Shown: positions 9,683-18,854 of the stretch, piece after piece | How the letters are laid out: each line of letters starts with the position of its first letter | Numbering within the stretch: position 1 is the stretch's first letter | Assembly (NCBI GenBank): GCA_027717875.1 | Contig: JALLOL010000004.1 | Coordinates: forward strand, 1 to 36,497 | Direction: 5' to 3' | DNA length: 36,497 bases | Origin: Acidobacteria bacterium AH-259-L09 | GTDB taxonomy: Bacteria; Acidobacteriota; UBA6911; RPQK01 | Translations under genes and position numbers: made by a program | The notes under the pieces: model-generated | What the model was told of the DNA's origin: nothing | The model's database searches: none | Seen by the model: only the letters and a program-made list of their open reading frames with translations

Positions 9683-9709
9683 GGAAAAAGGGGACAGTCC
9701 CCTTTTTCC
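9683..9709. repeat. Perfect 27-bp REP-type palindrome
   Basis: Arms of 13 bp around a central A: GGAAAAAGGGGAC and its complement. The core ggggacagtcccc is a REP family seen in many uncultured bacteria beside IS200/RAYT-type transposases; none is present here. It sits 2 bases after the hydrolase stop and could also act as a transcription attenuator before the M20 gene. Confidence 0.8.
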
Positions 9710-9730
9710 TCTCCAAAGGAAGCTAGATTC

Positions 9731-11199
9731 ATGAGGTTCGTAGTGCCAATCTTCTTAGCAGCCGTCCTGGCCCTGGTCATTTTGACTGCGATTGTGCTGA
9801 TCAACACGGCAAGATTTACAAGCAAGCAGATGGCGATGCAACCGATCGAAGAGGTGGACCTGGATGAAGACGGAGCTGTGGACCATTTCCGTCGGGTTTT
9901 GCAATTTGAAACGGTTTCCTATGAGGACTCCTCGAAGTTCGATGCCGAGCCCTTCGTGGGTCTGCATGCCTACTTGGAGCAGGCCTTCCCGAAGGTACAT
10001 ACCACTCTCAAGAGGGAAGTCATCGGGGATTACAGTCTCCTTTATTCCTGGAGGGGAGTGATTCCTCGCGCCAACCGATTCTTCTCATGTCCCACATCGA
10101 TGTGGTTCCCGTAGACCCTGCAACCCGGGACGAGTGGGAACACCCTCCTTTTGGAGGAGATATTGCCGACGGGTTTATTTGGGGTCGGGGTACTCTGGAT
10201 ATTAAATGCGGAGCCGTAGGGATTCTGGAAGCGGTGGAATTTCTTCTCGCCGAAGGGTTTCAGCCCTCCCGTGATATCTACCTGGCCTTCGGCCACGACG
10301 AAGAAGTGGGTGGGGCGAATGGGAATGCGCGAATGGCCGCCACACTCAAGGAGCGGGGCGTCCGAATAGAATATGTAATCGATGAGGGCGGGATTCTTGC
10401 AGAGGACATCATTCCAGGAATTGCCGCGCCGGTTGCCTATGTGGCGGTTGCCGAGAAGGGTTACTCCGGTCTTACCTTGACCGCCCAAGGTACTGGCGGT
10501 CACTCCTCGATGCCACCACCGCAAACCGCTGTGGGTATAGTTGCCGCTGCTATTCAGAAGCTGGAGTCCAATCCATTTCCCTCCCAGTTGGGAGGTGCCA
10601 CAGGGCTGATGCTGGACTACCTGGGCCCTGAAATGCTCATCGCCCAGAGAATCGTTATTGCGAACCGCTGGCTGTTTGGTCCGCTCATCAAGCGTCAATT
10701 TGCACGAAGCCCCTCCCTGAATGCGCTGATTCGCACCACAACGGCAGCCACCATGATGGAAGGGAGTGTGGCCAGAAACGTTTTGCCGACCAGCGCTCGG
10801 GTCGTGGTCAACTTTCGAATTTTACCTGGTGACACTTCTGCCCAGGTGCTGGAATACGTGCGGGCCACGGTGAATGATCCCAGGGTTGAGTACGACGCGA
10901 GCGGAAAGACCCGGGAGCCACCCACTGTCTCCGATACCGAATCGGTGGCTTTCAAAACATTGCAGCGGACGATTGGCGAAGTTTTCCCCGGTGCCGTGGT
11001 CGCTCCTGCTTTAACAGCCGTCACAACCGATTCGCCAAAGTATGAAGAAATTACAGAGAATACCTTTCGTTTCATTCCCACCCGGATGAATAATGAAGGT
11101 CTTACCCTGCTTCACGGAGTGAACGAGCGCATTGCGGTGCAAAACTATCTGGAAATCATCCGCTTCTTCATTCAGCAAATTCGCAACTCAGCCCGGTGA
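9731..11199 (+). pseudogene. M20 family zinc carboxypeptidase/aminoacylase, PM20D1-like, one frameshift
   Basis: The gene starts at ATG 9731 with a signal anchor (VVPIFLAAVLALVILTAIVL). It reads in one frame to about 10050 (DYSLLYSW), then continues in another frame (EGSDSSRQPILLMSHIDVVP) to 11199. Restoring one G in ctggaggggag joins both frames, so the defect is a single-base loss near 10051. All M20 metal-site motifs are present: MSHIDVV, GRGTLDIK, GHDEEVGG, and a late His in TLLHGVNERI. The whole would be about 489 residues, normal for PM20D1, which makes or splits N-acyl amino acids. A sequencing error and a real mutation are both possible. It lies in the hydrolase-M20-M24 run. Confidence 0.85.
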
Positions 11200-11206
11200 G
11201 TTCAGT

Positions 11207-12448
11207 ATGCTGCGAATCTCCGATGACGAATATCGAAGGCGACTGGAATCCCTCCAGGCCAGCGTAAAGGAAGCCGGCCTGGATCTTTTCATTGTTTCGG
11301 CCTTGGACAGCATCTACTATCTGACCGGTGCCGGATTCGAGCCGGTGGAGCGGCCCTTTTTTCTTCTGATTCGTCCCCGGCAGGCTCCCATCCTTTTGGT
11401 GCCCAAGCTCGAGCAAGAGCACATGAGGAAGGCCCGCAACATCAGCGAGCAGGACATTCAAACCTATTGGGACTATCCAGCCTCTGCTGGTCGGGGCTGG
11501 CTGGACCGGCTCCACGAGCTGATCGGCGATGCCAAAGAGATCGGAGTCGAGCCCACCCTTCGCCAAGAGATTGCAGCTGAACTAAAAAACTATAAACATC
11601 GGATCGAGGCGCTGGTGGAACGGTTGCGCCTGATCAAATCCGACACTGAAATTGCGCTGATCCGACGGGCGGCTCGCTATGCTGATCTCGGGGTTGAATG
11701 TCTTCTGGCGGCTTCGTACTACGGTGCCACCGTTGCCGAGGGCTTAGCCCAGACCCGCCTGGTGAGCACCCGGATCATCCGCGAGGTCGACAATTGGGAT
11801 CCGCTGACGACAAAAGTGACCATGGCGACCTGGGCGGTCCCTCGCAGCGCACAACCCCATTCGATTCCCGACTTGTGCGACCGGTTAAACGAAGGACCGC
11901 ATGTGGCCTTGGTGCTTACCCGGGTCAATGGCTATGCAGCCGAAAATGAGCGGACCTACTTTACCGCTTCGCCCTCCCCTGAGATCAAGGAGGCATTCAC
12001 GGCTATGACACAAGCCCGCCGCATTGCTTTGGACAAGGTACGCCCCGGCGTTCCTTGTAGGGAAGTGGACGGTGCCGTCAACGATTTTCTCGAGCAAGAA
12101 GGGTACAGCGGCGAAGAGGTGCGGCTGCACCGAACCGGGCACGGCTTTGGGCTGGGTAATCATGAAGCCCCCTGGGTGGCGGAGGGCAGCCCCGATGTTC
12201 TGGCTGAGAATATGGTGATCAGTATTGAGCCGGGAATTTACTTGGAGGGAATCGGTGGCTTGCGTCATTCCGATACGGTTTTGATCACCCAAGACGGCTG
12301 GGAGCTGTTCACCCATTACCCCACGGATATTGAATCGCTGACCCTCACGAGTTGGAAACCATTGACGCGTGTCAAGGGGTGGTGGGTTCGGCGAGCTTTG
12401 CAAATCAATCGGAAGGCCAGAGCGTCGGCCTCTCTTACCCAATTGTGA
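11207..12448 (+). CDS. M24 family peptidase-like protein (Xaa-Pro aminopeptidase/creatinase fold)
   Basis: ATG 11207, eight bases after the M20 stop, gives 414 residues. The N-terminal creatinase-type domain (LDLFIVSALDSIYYLTGAGF) is followed by the pita-bread domain. HRTGHGFGLGNHEAPW and VISIEPGIYLEGIGG are standard, but the first Asp ligand is absent (VLTRVNGYAAENERTYF), the second is Glu, and the usual RxED is RHSD. Metal binding may thus be altered. Some M24 relatives with NERT and RHSDT exist, including non-peptidase hydrolases. Its close spacing implies co-transcription with the hydrolase and the M20 gene. The last three codons lie within the 40-bp repeat. Confidence 0.85.
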   Translation: MLRISDDEYRRRLESLQASVKEAGLDLFIVSALDSIYYLTGAGFEPVERPFFLLIRPRQAPILLVPKLEQEHMRKARNISEQDIQTYWDYPASAGRGWLDRLHELIGDAKEIGVEPTLRQEIAAELKNYKHRIEALVERLRLIKSDTEIALIRRAARYADLGVECLLAASYYGATVAEGLAQTRLVSTRIIREVDNWDPLTTKVTMATWAVPRSAQPHSIPDLCDRLNEGPHVALVLTRVNGYAAENERTYFTASPSPEIKEAFTAMTQARRIALDKVRPGVPCREVDGAVNDFLEQEGYSGEEVRLHRTGHGFGLGNHEAPWVAEGSPDVLAENMVISIEPGIYLEGIGGLRHSDTVLITQDGWELFTHYPTDIESLTLTSWKPLTRVKGWWVRRALQINRKARASASLTQL

Positions 12449-12480
12449 CAGCTGAGAAACTGTCACGCCCTCTGTAGTCG
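12441..12480 (+). repeat. 40-bp flanking repeat, copy 2
   Basis: Second copy of the repeat at 8417-8456. Here the inverted repeat is perfect: GTGACAG (12445-12451) and CTGTCAC (12460-12466) with an 8-nt loop. It overlaps the stop codon of the M24 gene. No T-run follows, so an intrinsic terminator is unlikely. Confidence 0.75.
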
Positions 12481-12948
12481 TGGTCCTTCGGTGTCTTCTA
12501 TCCTGGTTTTTGTGATGATGAGCGCACAGGCCGGGGCACGGGGGCCAGGGTCACCCCCGGGGGTAGGAGGGTCAACGACGTAGGGGTGGGGGTAGCGAGA
12601 GGAAAAAGTGAAAAAAGGGTCACAGGGGGGACAAGCAAGTAAACCGGAGGAAGCTCAGAAACAGACCAGCTTCTTTACGCGAAAATGTGTCGTCTGCTCA
12701 TTCTGTCGCATGGATTTTGTCCAAATGCTAAGGCTTTCAGGAATTAAAGACAACACCTAAGGAAATAACCTCTCTCTAGGCGCAGGAGCCTAGCTCTGGA
12801 AGATAAAGTGCGGTCCATTCTTGAGCAGTTGACGTCTTCAGTCATTAGAGTGCTTTTACCAACGATCAACCAAAGTTTGGGACTGCCCGTCATTGTCGGC
12901 CCGCTTGCCGGCGTGCGATGGCAGCCCCACTACAGGAAAGGGGGCCCC
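12481..12948. other. Gene-free stretch with a hairpin
   Basis: A G/C-rich block around 12530-12600 (ccccggggg-like) is followed by A-rich sequence. A perfect stem CTAGGC/GCCTAG with a 6-nt loop lies at 12776-12793. The frame of the next gene is open back to a GTG at 12808, but the ATG at 12949 with a purine-rich site is preferred. No other gene is supported. Confidence 0.5.
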
Positions 12949-14370
12949 ATGCTAACCAATCTTCTAGAACTCTGCTTACGGAAACTGGGATTTTCAATCA
13001 ACACGCATCAATCAGCTTCTGGTTTCTTGCTCAGCGTGCGCTCGTGGACGGGCGTTTGTCTATTAGGACTTCTCTCCTTCTTCCAGATGTCTCTTCCGGT
13101 GCTGGCGGCAGATTCGCCTGAGCAGGACGTGTCTCAAAGAGACGGTAATGAGCGTATGGCTAAGCGAGCCAACTTAGTGGGTGTGGCATTTTTTAACGTA
13201 GGTAACTATGAATTGGCGCTGTCAAGGTTCGACAATGCGCTGAGACTGGATCCGAACAAGGCAACGATTCACGCCAACCGAGCGGCTGCACTCTTTCGGC
13301 TGGCTTGCTTCTTGGAAGCCCGACGAGCTCTGGTCGCGGCGCTTGAGATCAACCCTGAACTCGAACTGGCCCACACGGTACTGTCACTCATTGAGCGCGA
13401 CGAGAATTCAAAGCCGGAAGCACTTTCGTACCAGCCCCCAACGAGTGTCCCGCAGCTGGGTAAAGACAACTGGTGGAGTCACTGGCAAAGAGCCGAAACA
13501 CATCTCAAATTGGACCGTGGGGAAGAAGCCAGGCAATCGATGGACCGCGCCAGGAAGTCGGCCAAGAAGATCCATCGCAAGAGCCCGGAGTGGAGGATAG
13601 AGGCCCGCCATTTTCTCGCTTATGCAGCCAACCGCCAAGGCAATGCCTCCTTTTTAAAGGCCGGGGTGACGCCGCAGACGAAAGAGAAACGCCACTATTA
13701 CAAGAAAGCGATGCAGGAGTACGAGAACGCCAGTCGCTGGGAGCCCACCAATCCTGTCATTCAATTGAACCGCTCCTTGGCGATCCGAACCTACGTCTCC
13801 TATCTCAAGGGTAAGCTCAAGTATCGCCTTAGACTTCTCGAGACAGCCCGCCACGCCGTGGAAGTGGCTTTAAAAGTAGAGCCTGACTACGCCCGTGCCC
13901 AAAAAGAAATCGGCTGGATTCTCAATGCCGAAGGCATTGTGGTTGCTTCCTCTCGGAGTGCTTCCCATTCAGATCGCTGGGATTCTTCCTTCAGTACCAC
14001 AAACACGGACTGGGGAGATCCTTTCGGTCAAGCCAATTCTCACTGGGCCTGGCCGTTTGCCGAAGCCCACGGGTTCTATCGGCAAGACGATTGGTCATAC
14101 GCGAACGACCATCAGGACAACTACCAGTCATATACGGAGGACTGGTCCTATCGGGACGATTCCTGGTCATATGAGCAAGACCACTCGTGGCAGTCCCAAA
14201 CCCAGGAGGTTTGCTGTCAACCGCACATGCAAAGTGGCCCTCAGAACCACGTACCCAACTTCCCGTGGCAGCATCAAACCCAAGAATCCTGCTGTGAACG
14301 GGAGATGCAAAACGGATTTGAGTATCAGGCAACTCCACAAACTTGGCAGATCTGTCCACCGGGGCCATGA
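12949..14370 (+). CDS. Secreted TPR protein with W/S/Y/Q-rich tail
   Basis: ATG 12949, after aggaaaggggg, gives 473 residues. A late signal peptide (TGVCLLGLLSFFQMSLPVLA, cut near A53) is followed by tetratricopeptide-like helices: AFFNVGNYELALSRFDNALR, LDPNKATIHANRAAALFRL and a second group including ALKVEPDYARAQKEIGWIL. From about residue 345 on, the protein is low complexity with repeating units of the type DxxWSYxxD (DDWSYANDHQ, EDWSYRDDSW, SYEQDHSWQS) and two copies of a QTQExCC motif about 28 residues apart (TQEVCCQPHM, TQESCCEREM). The tail could bind surfaces or metals through its Trp/Tyr and Cys pairs. An export role in a complex is a guess from the TPR part. Confidence 0.75.
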   Translation: MLTNLLELCLRKLGFSINTHQSASGFLLSVRSWTGVCLLGLLSFFQMSLPVLAADSPEQDVSQRDGNERMAKRANLVGVAFFNVGNYELALSRFDNALRLDPNKATIHANRAAALFRLACFLEARRALVAALEINPELELAHTVLSLIERDENSKPEALSYQPPTSVPQLGKDNWWSHWQRAETHLKLDRGEEARQSMDRARKSAKKIHRKSPEWRIEARHFLAYAANRQGNASFLKAGVTPQTKEKRHYYKKAMQEYENASRWEPTNPVIQLNRSLAIRTYVSYLKGKLKYRLRLLETARHAVEVALKVEPDYARAQKEIGWILNAEGIVVASSRSASHSDRWDSSFSTTNTDWGDPFGQANSHWAWPFAEAHGFYRQDDWSYANDHQDNYQSYTEDWSYRDDSWSYEQDHSWQSQTQEVCCQPHMQSGPQNHVPNFPWQHQTQESCCEREMQNGFEYQATPQTWQICPPGP

Positions 14371-14515
14371 CGAGGAAAAGGTCAGAATCGGCTGAGACGG
14401 GAGCGTCTATTCGAAGCGATTTCACTGTCTTGTCGGGGAAGTGGGCGGTTCGTTCTAAGGCGTCTGTCGTCATTATTAGTAAGGGCACATCAAAAAGAGA
14501 TTGGAGGTGTTTTAA

Positions 14516-15220
14516 ATGAATAGCGAAGTTTACAAAGACAGTGTGTTTCATTCCCCGGCGGACGTCCGTGCCGGCTTCATCCGACGAACCTACAACCACC
14601 TGGCGTATGCGGTTCTTGGCTTTATTGCAGTGGAGACCCTTCTGCTTCAGTGGTCCGGTGCTGAACGTCTGGTCTACTTAATGCTGGACGGTTATTCCTG
14701 GCTCTTTGTTCTGGGCGCGTTTATAGGTGTTTCGTGGTTGGCCGATGAATGGGCTCGCTCCGACACATCCCCTCAAATACAATATATGGGGCTCGGTCTT
14801 TATGTTGTTGCGGAAGCCGTCATCTTTTTGCCATTGCTGTATATCGCAACGCATTTCAGCTCGCCCGATGTGATTCCTGCAGCGGGAATGATCACGGCAC
14901 TGCTGTTTGGCGGTCTCACCTTTACCGCCTTTACAACGAGAAAGGATTTTTCCTTCCTGCGCGGCATTTTGGGGATCGGCGGTTTCGTCGCCCTGGGGGT
15001 GATCGTGGCCAGTATCTTGTTCGGATTCAGTCTGGGCATTGTCTTCAGCACCATCATGGTGGCCTTTGCGGCTGGCGCAATCCTGTATAACACTTCAAAC
15101 ATCATGCACCACTATCGTCCTGACCAGCATGTTGCAGCATCACTGGCGCTGTTTGCTTCGGTGGCCTTGTTGTTCTGGTACGTGCTGCAGATTGTCATGT
15201 CGCTCAGTAGCGACGATTGA
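14516..15220 (+). CDS. Bax inhibitor-1/YccA family membrane protein
   Basis: 234 residues with seven predicted membrane segments and a typical start (GGAGG seven bases before ATG). The N-terminal FIRRTYNHLAYAVLGFIAVE and the later GGLTFTAFTTRKDFSFL are hallmarks of the BI-1 (YbhL/YccA) family, and the end (VLQIVMSLSSDD) keeps the acidic C-terminus. In bacteria these act as pH-sensitive calcium leak channels or bind the FtsH protease. No partner is evident nearby. The stop codon is directly followed by an integrase remnant in the same frame. Confidence 0.88.
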   Translation: MNSEVYKDSVFHSPADVRAGFIRRTYNHLAYAVLGFIAVETLLLQWSGAERLVYLMLDGYSWLFVLGAFIGVSWLADEWARSDTSPQIQYMGLGLYVVAEAVIFLPLLYIATHFSSPDVIPAAGMITALLFGGLTFTAFTTRKDFSFLRGILGIGGFVALGVIVASILFGFSLGIVFSTIMVAFAAGAILYNTSNIMHHYRPDQHVAASLALFASVALLFWYVLQIVMSLSSDD

Positions 15221-15559
15221 TCATACGGTGTTGTTAAGCCGGTTAGGTATTCAGAATGGACTCAAAGGGACTTCAAAGTCTGTCTGAAAAAATTCTACAA
15301 ATGGCTACTCAGCAACGGAGAGTATTATCCGGAGCTAGTGTCTTGGATCGATACGAGTGTTGAAGAGAAGCCTCCACCAAGTCTTTCCCTCGACGAGATC
15401 AGGAAGTGGTTTGATCACATACCTTTAATCAGGGGAAAAGCACTTTTTTGGACTTTATTTGAAACCGGAGCAAGAGCAGAAGAATTCTTGAATGTCCGAG
15501 TCAGTCATGTGGAGGACAAAGGTTCACATTTTGTAGTGAGAATCGAGTTCAGTAATTAG
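15221..15559 (+). pseudogene. Tyrosine recombinase (XerA/phage integrase) fragment
   Basis: Immediately after the BI-1 stop, the same frame reads YSEWTQRDFKVCLKKFYKWL, a SAM-like core-binding domain. It then enters the catalytic domain with SLDEIRKWFDHIPLIRGKAL and ETGARAEEFLNVRVSHVED, which keeps the first catalytic Arg. It ends at TAG 15557-15559 before the HxxR/Tyr motifs, and no start is present. The piece is therefore truncated at both ends, a relic of a mobile element. Confidence 0.75.
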
Positions 15560-15638
15560 AGTTACTAACGATGATTCAAGCTTGTGACCGTCAATTGAAT
15601 CTTCTGTTCCTTGCTTGTTAATAAGAAAGGAGTCCAAT

Positions 15639-15854
15639 GTGACCAAGACAAAGGAAATAGAGATTGCCAAAGAGCACTTCAGTCGGATCCTCGAAGAGGA
15701 ACTTGCTTCCAGAACGGTGGCGCTGGTCGTCGCAAGTATTCTGCTCTTTGCAGGTACGGCATATGGGGACGAAATCAGGGTCATGACTTCCGGCAGGGAA
15801 AATTCTTCTGTACAGTTAGGGGGAGGGCACTTTAATGGTCGGGATGACCATTAG
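15639..15854 (+). pseudogene. Chimeric small ORF: N-terminus of an exported binding protein
   Basis: GTG 15639 has a good ribosome binding site (aagaaaggag, six-base spacing). The 71 residues contain a hydrophobic export segment (TVALVVASILLFAGTAYG) and then DEIRVMTSG, which resembles the mature start of ModA-like substrate-binding proteins. After that the sequence diverges, and the last ten residues are encoded by the kinase-leader remnant that follows. It is probably a broken gene rather than a functional small protein, though it could still be translated. Confidence 0.45.
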
Positions 15855-15939
15855 CCATTACGAAACGGAGATAAACCTCTTCGGTGGAACCCATATTTTG
15901 TGGCGACGCCACAAGACGGCAGAGGAAATGTATCGATAG
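15835..15939 (+). pseudogene. Decayed 5' end of a Ser/Thr kinase gene, copy A
   Basis: The reading frame begins MVGMTISHYE, the standard start of large Acidobacteria-type kinases (MVGxTISHYxIxEKLGxGGM), but decays at once and stops at 15937-15939. The 31 bases before the ATG (ttctgtacagttagggggagggcacttta) match those before copy B at 29932. Only the leader and about 10 codons are recognisable. Confidence 0.6.
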
Positions 15940-15988
15940 ATAATAACCAACCAAACTTCGTCTCGAAGAATATGAGAAAGGAGGAACC

Positions 15989-18829
15989 ATGAGGCTCCTG
16001 TTTGACCCGATCTTTCGTCAGCTTGAGAATCGCGGCAAGGATGGTAAGACTAACACCCAAAGTCGCAGAGAATTCTTGAAAACCAGCTTGGCAGCGGGCA
16101 CGATGCTGGCCAGTAGCCGAGCTTTCGCCCAATCGGATAATTTGGCGCTAAATAGTTTCGGTAGCCGCGGTTCATTGCGGGTTGGAGCGCAGGACTTTGA
16201 TATTTATCGCCTGCAGGCACTTGAGAAGGCTGGTGTAGGGAATGTTTCCAGACTGCCTTTCTGTCTGAAAATCCTTTTGGAGAATCTGTTGCGCAATGAG
16301 GACGGGCGCTTTGTGAAGAAGGAGGACATAGAGGGCTTGGCCCGGTGGAACCCTGCCGCGGAAACCCAGAGGGAGATCGCCTTCACTCCGGCTAGAGTCC
16401 TGCTGCAGGATTTAACCGGGGTTCCGGCAGTAGTGGATCTGGCGGCCATGCGGGATGCCATCCAACGCATGGGGGGTGATCCCAAGAAAATCAATCCGCT
16501 GCAGCCGGTGGAATTGGTGATTGACCACTCCGTGCAGGTGGATTACTACGGTTCTCTTGGGGCGTTTGAGGCCAATGTCAAACTGGAATTTGAGCGCAAT
16601 CAGGAGCGCTATGCCTTCTTACGGTGGGCACAAAGAGCTTTCAGCAATTTTCGGGTGGTGCCGCCTGATACCGGTATTGTCCACCAAGTAAATCTCGAAT
16701 ACCTGTCCCGGGTTGTCTTCCGAGCGAGCGTGGAGGGCAGGAACCTAGCCTTTCCAGACACCCTGGTCGGGACCGATTCGCACACGACGATGATTAACGG
16801 CCTCGGTGTGTTGGGTTGGGGTGTAGGCGGAATTGAAGCGGAGGCCGCCATGCTGGGCCAGCCCATCTCCATGCTGGTTCCGCAGGTGGTGGGATTCAAG
16901 CTTTTCGGCAGTCTGCCGGAAGGCGCCACCGCCACCGATTTGGTGTTGACGATCACTCAGATACTGCGCAAGAAAGGCGTGGTGGGCAAGTTTGTGGAGT
17001 TTTATGGCCCCGGACTGAGCCATCTTCCGCTGGCCGATCGTGCCATGCTCGGCAACATGAGCCCGGAATATGGAGCCACCATTGCTATCTTTCCCATCGA
17101 CGAGGAAACTTTGAAGTACCTCCGGTTCACAGGACGCGGTCAGGAATCCGTAGAACTGGTCCGGGCCTATGCCCAGGAACAGGGACTGTTCCTTACGCAG
17201 TCGAGTCCCGAGGCGAACTATTCCGACACGTTGCAATTAGATCTGGCGACGATAGAACCTAGTCTCGCCGGACCCAGGCGTCCGCAGGATCGCATACCTT
17301 TGCGTCAGGCTAAAGCAAGATTTGAGCAGTCACTGCCGTCGCTGTTGAGCACGAAAAGGGACCAAACGCCAAGAGAGGCGAAGGTGGCTATCAACGGGAA
17401 ACAAGTGGAACTGCGCGACGGGTCGGTGGTGATCGCCGCCATCACCAGTTGCGCCAACACTTCCAATCCCTCCGTGATGCTGGGCGCGGGGCTGCTCGCC
17501 AAGAAAGCCGTGGAAAACGGCCTCTCGACTGCGCCAGGGGTGAAGACCAGTCTGGCACCGGGCTCCAAGGTAGTCACGGACTATCTAAAGCAGTCCGGCT
17601 TGATGCCCTACCTGGAGAAGCTGGGATTCCACTTGGTGGGATACGGTTGCACCACTTGCATCGGCAACAGCGGGCCTTTGCCGGAGCCGGTGGCTCGGGC
17701 CATCCAGGATTTCGATCTGGTGGCTGTGGCGGTCGTGAGTGGGAACCGGAACTTCGAAGGGCGCATCCACTCCCAGGTTCGCGCGAACTATCTTGCGTCC
17801 CCGCCGCTGGTGGTGGCCTACGCGCTCGCCGGGCGCATGGACATAGACCTTTACAACGAGCCTCTGGGACATAATTCGGACTCCGTGGAGGTTTACCTGC
17901 GAGACATCTGGCCGAGCCAGGCGGAGATTGAAGAAACGATTCGGACTGCGGTCGGAAGTGAGATGTTTCGCAAACAGTACGCCAACGTTCTTGAGGGAGA
18001 TGAATCCTGGAACTCCCTGCCAACCCCCAAGGCCGATCGCTTTGCCTGGAGCACCAACTCCACCTACGTTAAACATCCGCCCTTCTTTGAGCAGATGCCC
18101 AGGAAGCCTGCACCCACCAAAGACATCCGGGGGGCGCGGGTGCTCGTGCTGCTCGGCGACAGCGTGACAACCGACCACATCTCCCCGGTCGGTTCCATCC
18201 CCCCCGACGGGCCTGCCGGAAAGTACCTGATCGAACAGGGAGTGGCCCCCAAGGACTTCAACTCCTTCGGAGCTCGGCGGGGAAACCACGAGGTCATGAT
18301 GCGCGGCACTTTTGCCAACATTCGCTTGCGCAATCGATTGGCTCCAGGAACCGAAGGTGGATGGACCCAGCACTTGCCCGAGGGAGAACAGCTTTCCATC
18401 TTTGACGCCGCGATGAAATACGCCAGAGAAGAAGTCCCCCTGATTGTCTTGGCAGGCAAAGAATACGGCTCCGGCTCCTCGCGAGACTGGGCTGCCAAGG
18501 GACCTCGCTTGCTCGGCGTGCGGGCTGTGATCGTGGAGAGCTTTGAGCGAATCCACCGCAGCAACCTGGTGGGCATGGGGGTGTTGCCCCTGCAGTTCAA
18601 CCCGGGGGAGAGCGTGACCAGTTTGGGGCTCAGCGGGAGGGAGACCTTCAGAATTGAAGGCATCGGGGCGGCGCTGAACTCCAACAAACGGGTGACGGTG
18701 CGCGTCAGGAACGAGGAAGGCAACACTTCATCCTTCACGGCGATTGCACGAATCGATACTCCGGAGGAAGTGTTCTATTACAAGCACGGAGGAATCTTGC
18801 CCTACGTTCTGCGTCAGCTGTTATCTTAA
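15989..18829 (+). CDS. acnA: Aconitate hydratase (AcnA/IRP type) with a Tat signal peptide
   Basis: The ATG at 15989 follows AAGGAGG by five bases, which fixes the start and therefore the leader. Residues 25-47 form a twin-arginine signal ([23 protein letters not shown] before Gln 48). From residue 50 on it is a full AcnA aconitase: [4Fe-4S] ligands in [11 protein letters not shown] and [13 protein letters not shown], active-site segments [46 protein letters not shown] and [15 protein letters not shown]. It converts citrate to isocitrate and needs its cluster inserted in the cytoplasm, which is compatible with Tat export of a folded enzyme. A length of 946 residues equals a normal AcnA plus the leader. 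It has no operon partner. Confidence 0.93.
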   Translation: MRLLFDPIFRQLENRGKDGKTNTQSRREFLKTSLAAGTMLASSRAFAQSDNLALNSFGSRGSLRVGAQDFDIYRLQALEKAGVGNVSRLPFCLKILLENLLRNEDGRFVKKEDIEGLARWNPAAETQREIAFTPARVLLQDLTGVPAVVDLAAMRDAIQRMGGDPKKINPLQPVELVIDHSVQVDYYGSLGAFEANVKLEFERNQERYAFLRWAQRAFSNFRVVPPDTGIVHQVNLEYLSRVVFRASVEGRNLAFPDTLVGTDSHTTMINGLGVLGWGVGGIEAEAAMLGQPISMLVPQVVGFKLFGSLPEGATATDLVLTITQILRKKGVVGKFVEFYGPGLSHLPLADRAMLGNMSPEYGATIAIFPIDEETLKYLRFTGRGQESVELVRAYAQEQGLFLTQSSPEANYSDTLQLDLATIEPSLAGPRRPQDRIPLRQAKARFEQSLPSLLSTKRDQTPREAKVAINGKQVELRDGSVVIAAITSCANTSNPSVMLGAGLLAKKAVENGLSTAPGVKTSLAPGSKVVTDYLKQSGLMPYLEKLGFHLVGYGCTTCIGNSGPLPEPVARAIQDFDLVAVAVVSGNRNFEGRIHSQVRANYLASPPLVVAYALAGRMDIDLYNEPLGHNSDSVEVYLRDIWPSQAEIEETIRTAVGSEMFRKQYANVLEGDESWNSLPTPKADRFAWSTNSTYVKHPPFFEQMPRKPAPTKDIRGARVLVLLGDSVTTDHISPVGSIPPDGPAGKYLIEQGVAPKDFNSFGARRGNHEVMMRGTFANIRLRNRLAPGTEGGWTQHLPEGEQLSIFDAAMKYAREEVPLIVLAGKEYGSGSSRDWAAKGPRLLGVRAVIVESFERIHRSNLVGMGVLPLQFNPGESVTSLGLSGRETFRIEGIGAALNSNKRVTVRVRNEEGNTSSFTAIARIDTPEEVFYYKHGGILPYVLRQLLS

Positions 18830-18832
18830 CTT

Positions 18833-18854
18833 TTCGCTGAACCGCGACAGCGAA
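18833..18854. terminator. Hairpin 3 bases after the aconitase stop
   Basis: TTCGCTG (18833-18839) and CAGCGAA (18848-18854) form a perfect 7-bp stem with an 8-nt loop. There is no T-run, so termination would need help. It also marks the boundary with the minus-strand island. Confidence 0.35.

Noticed and set aside
17585..18556. 323-codon minus-strand ORF
   Set aside because: Lies fully within the aconitase gene, whose motifs are unequivocal.
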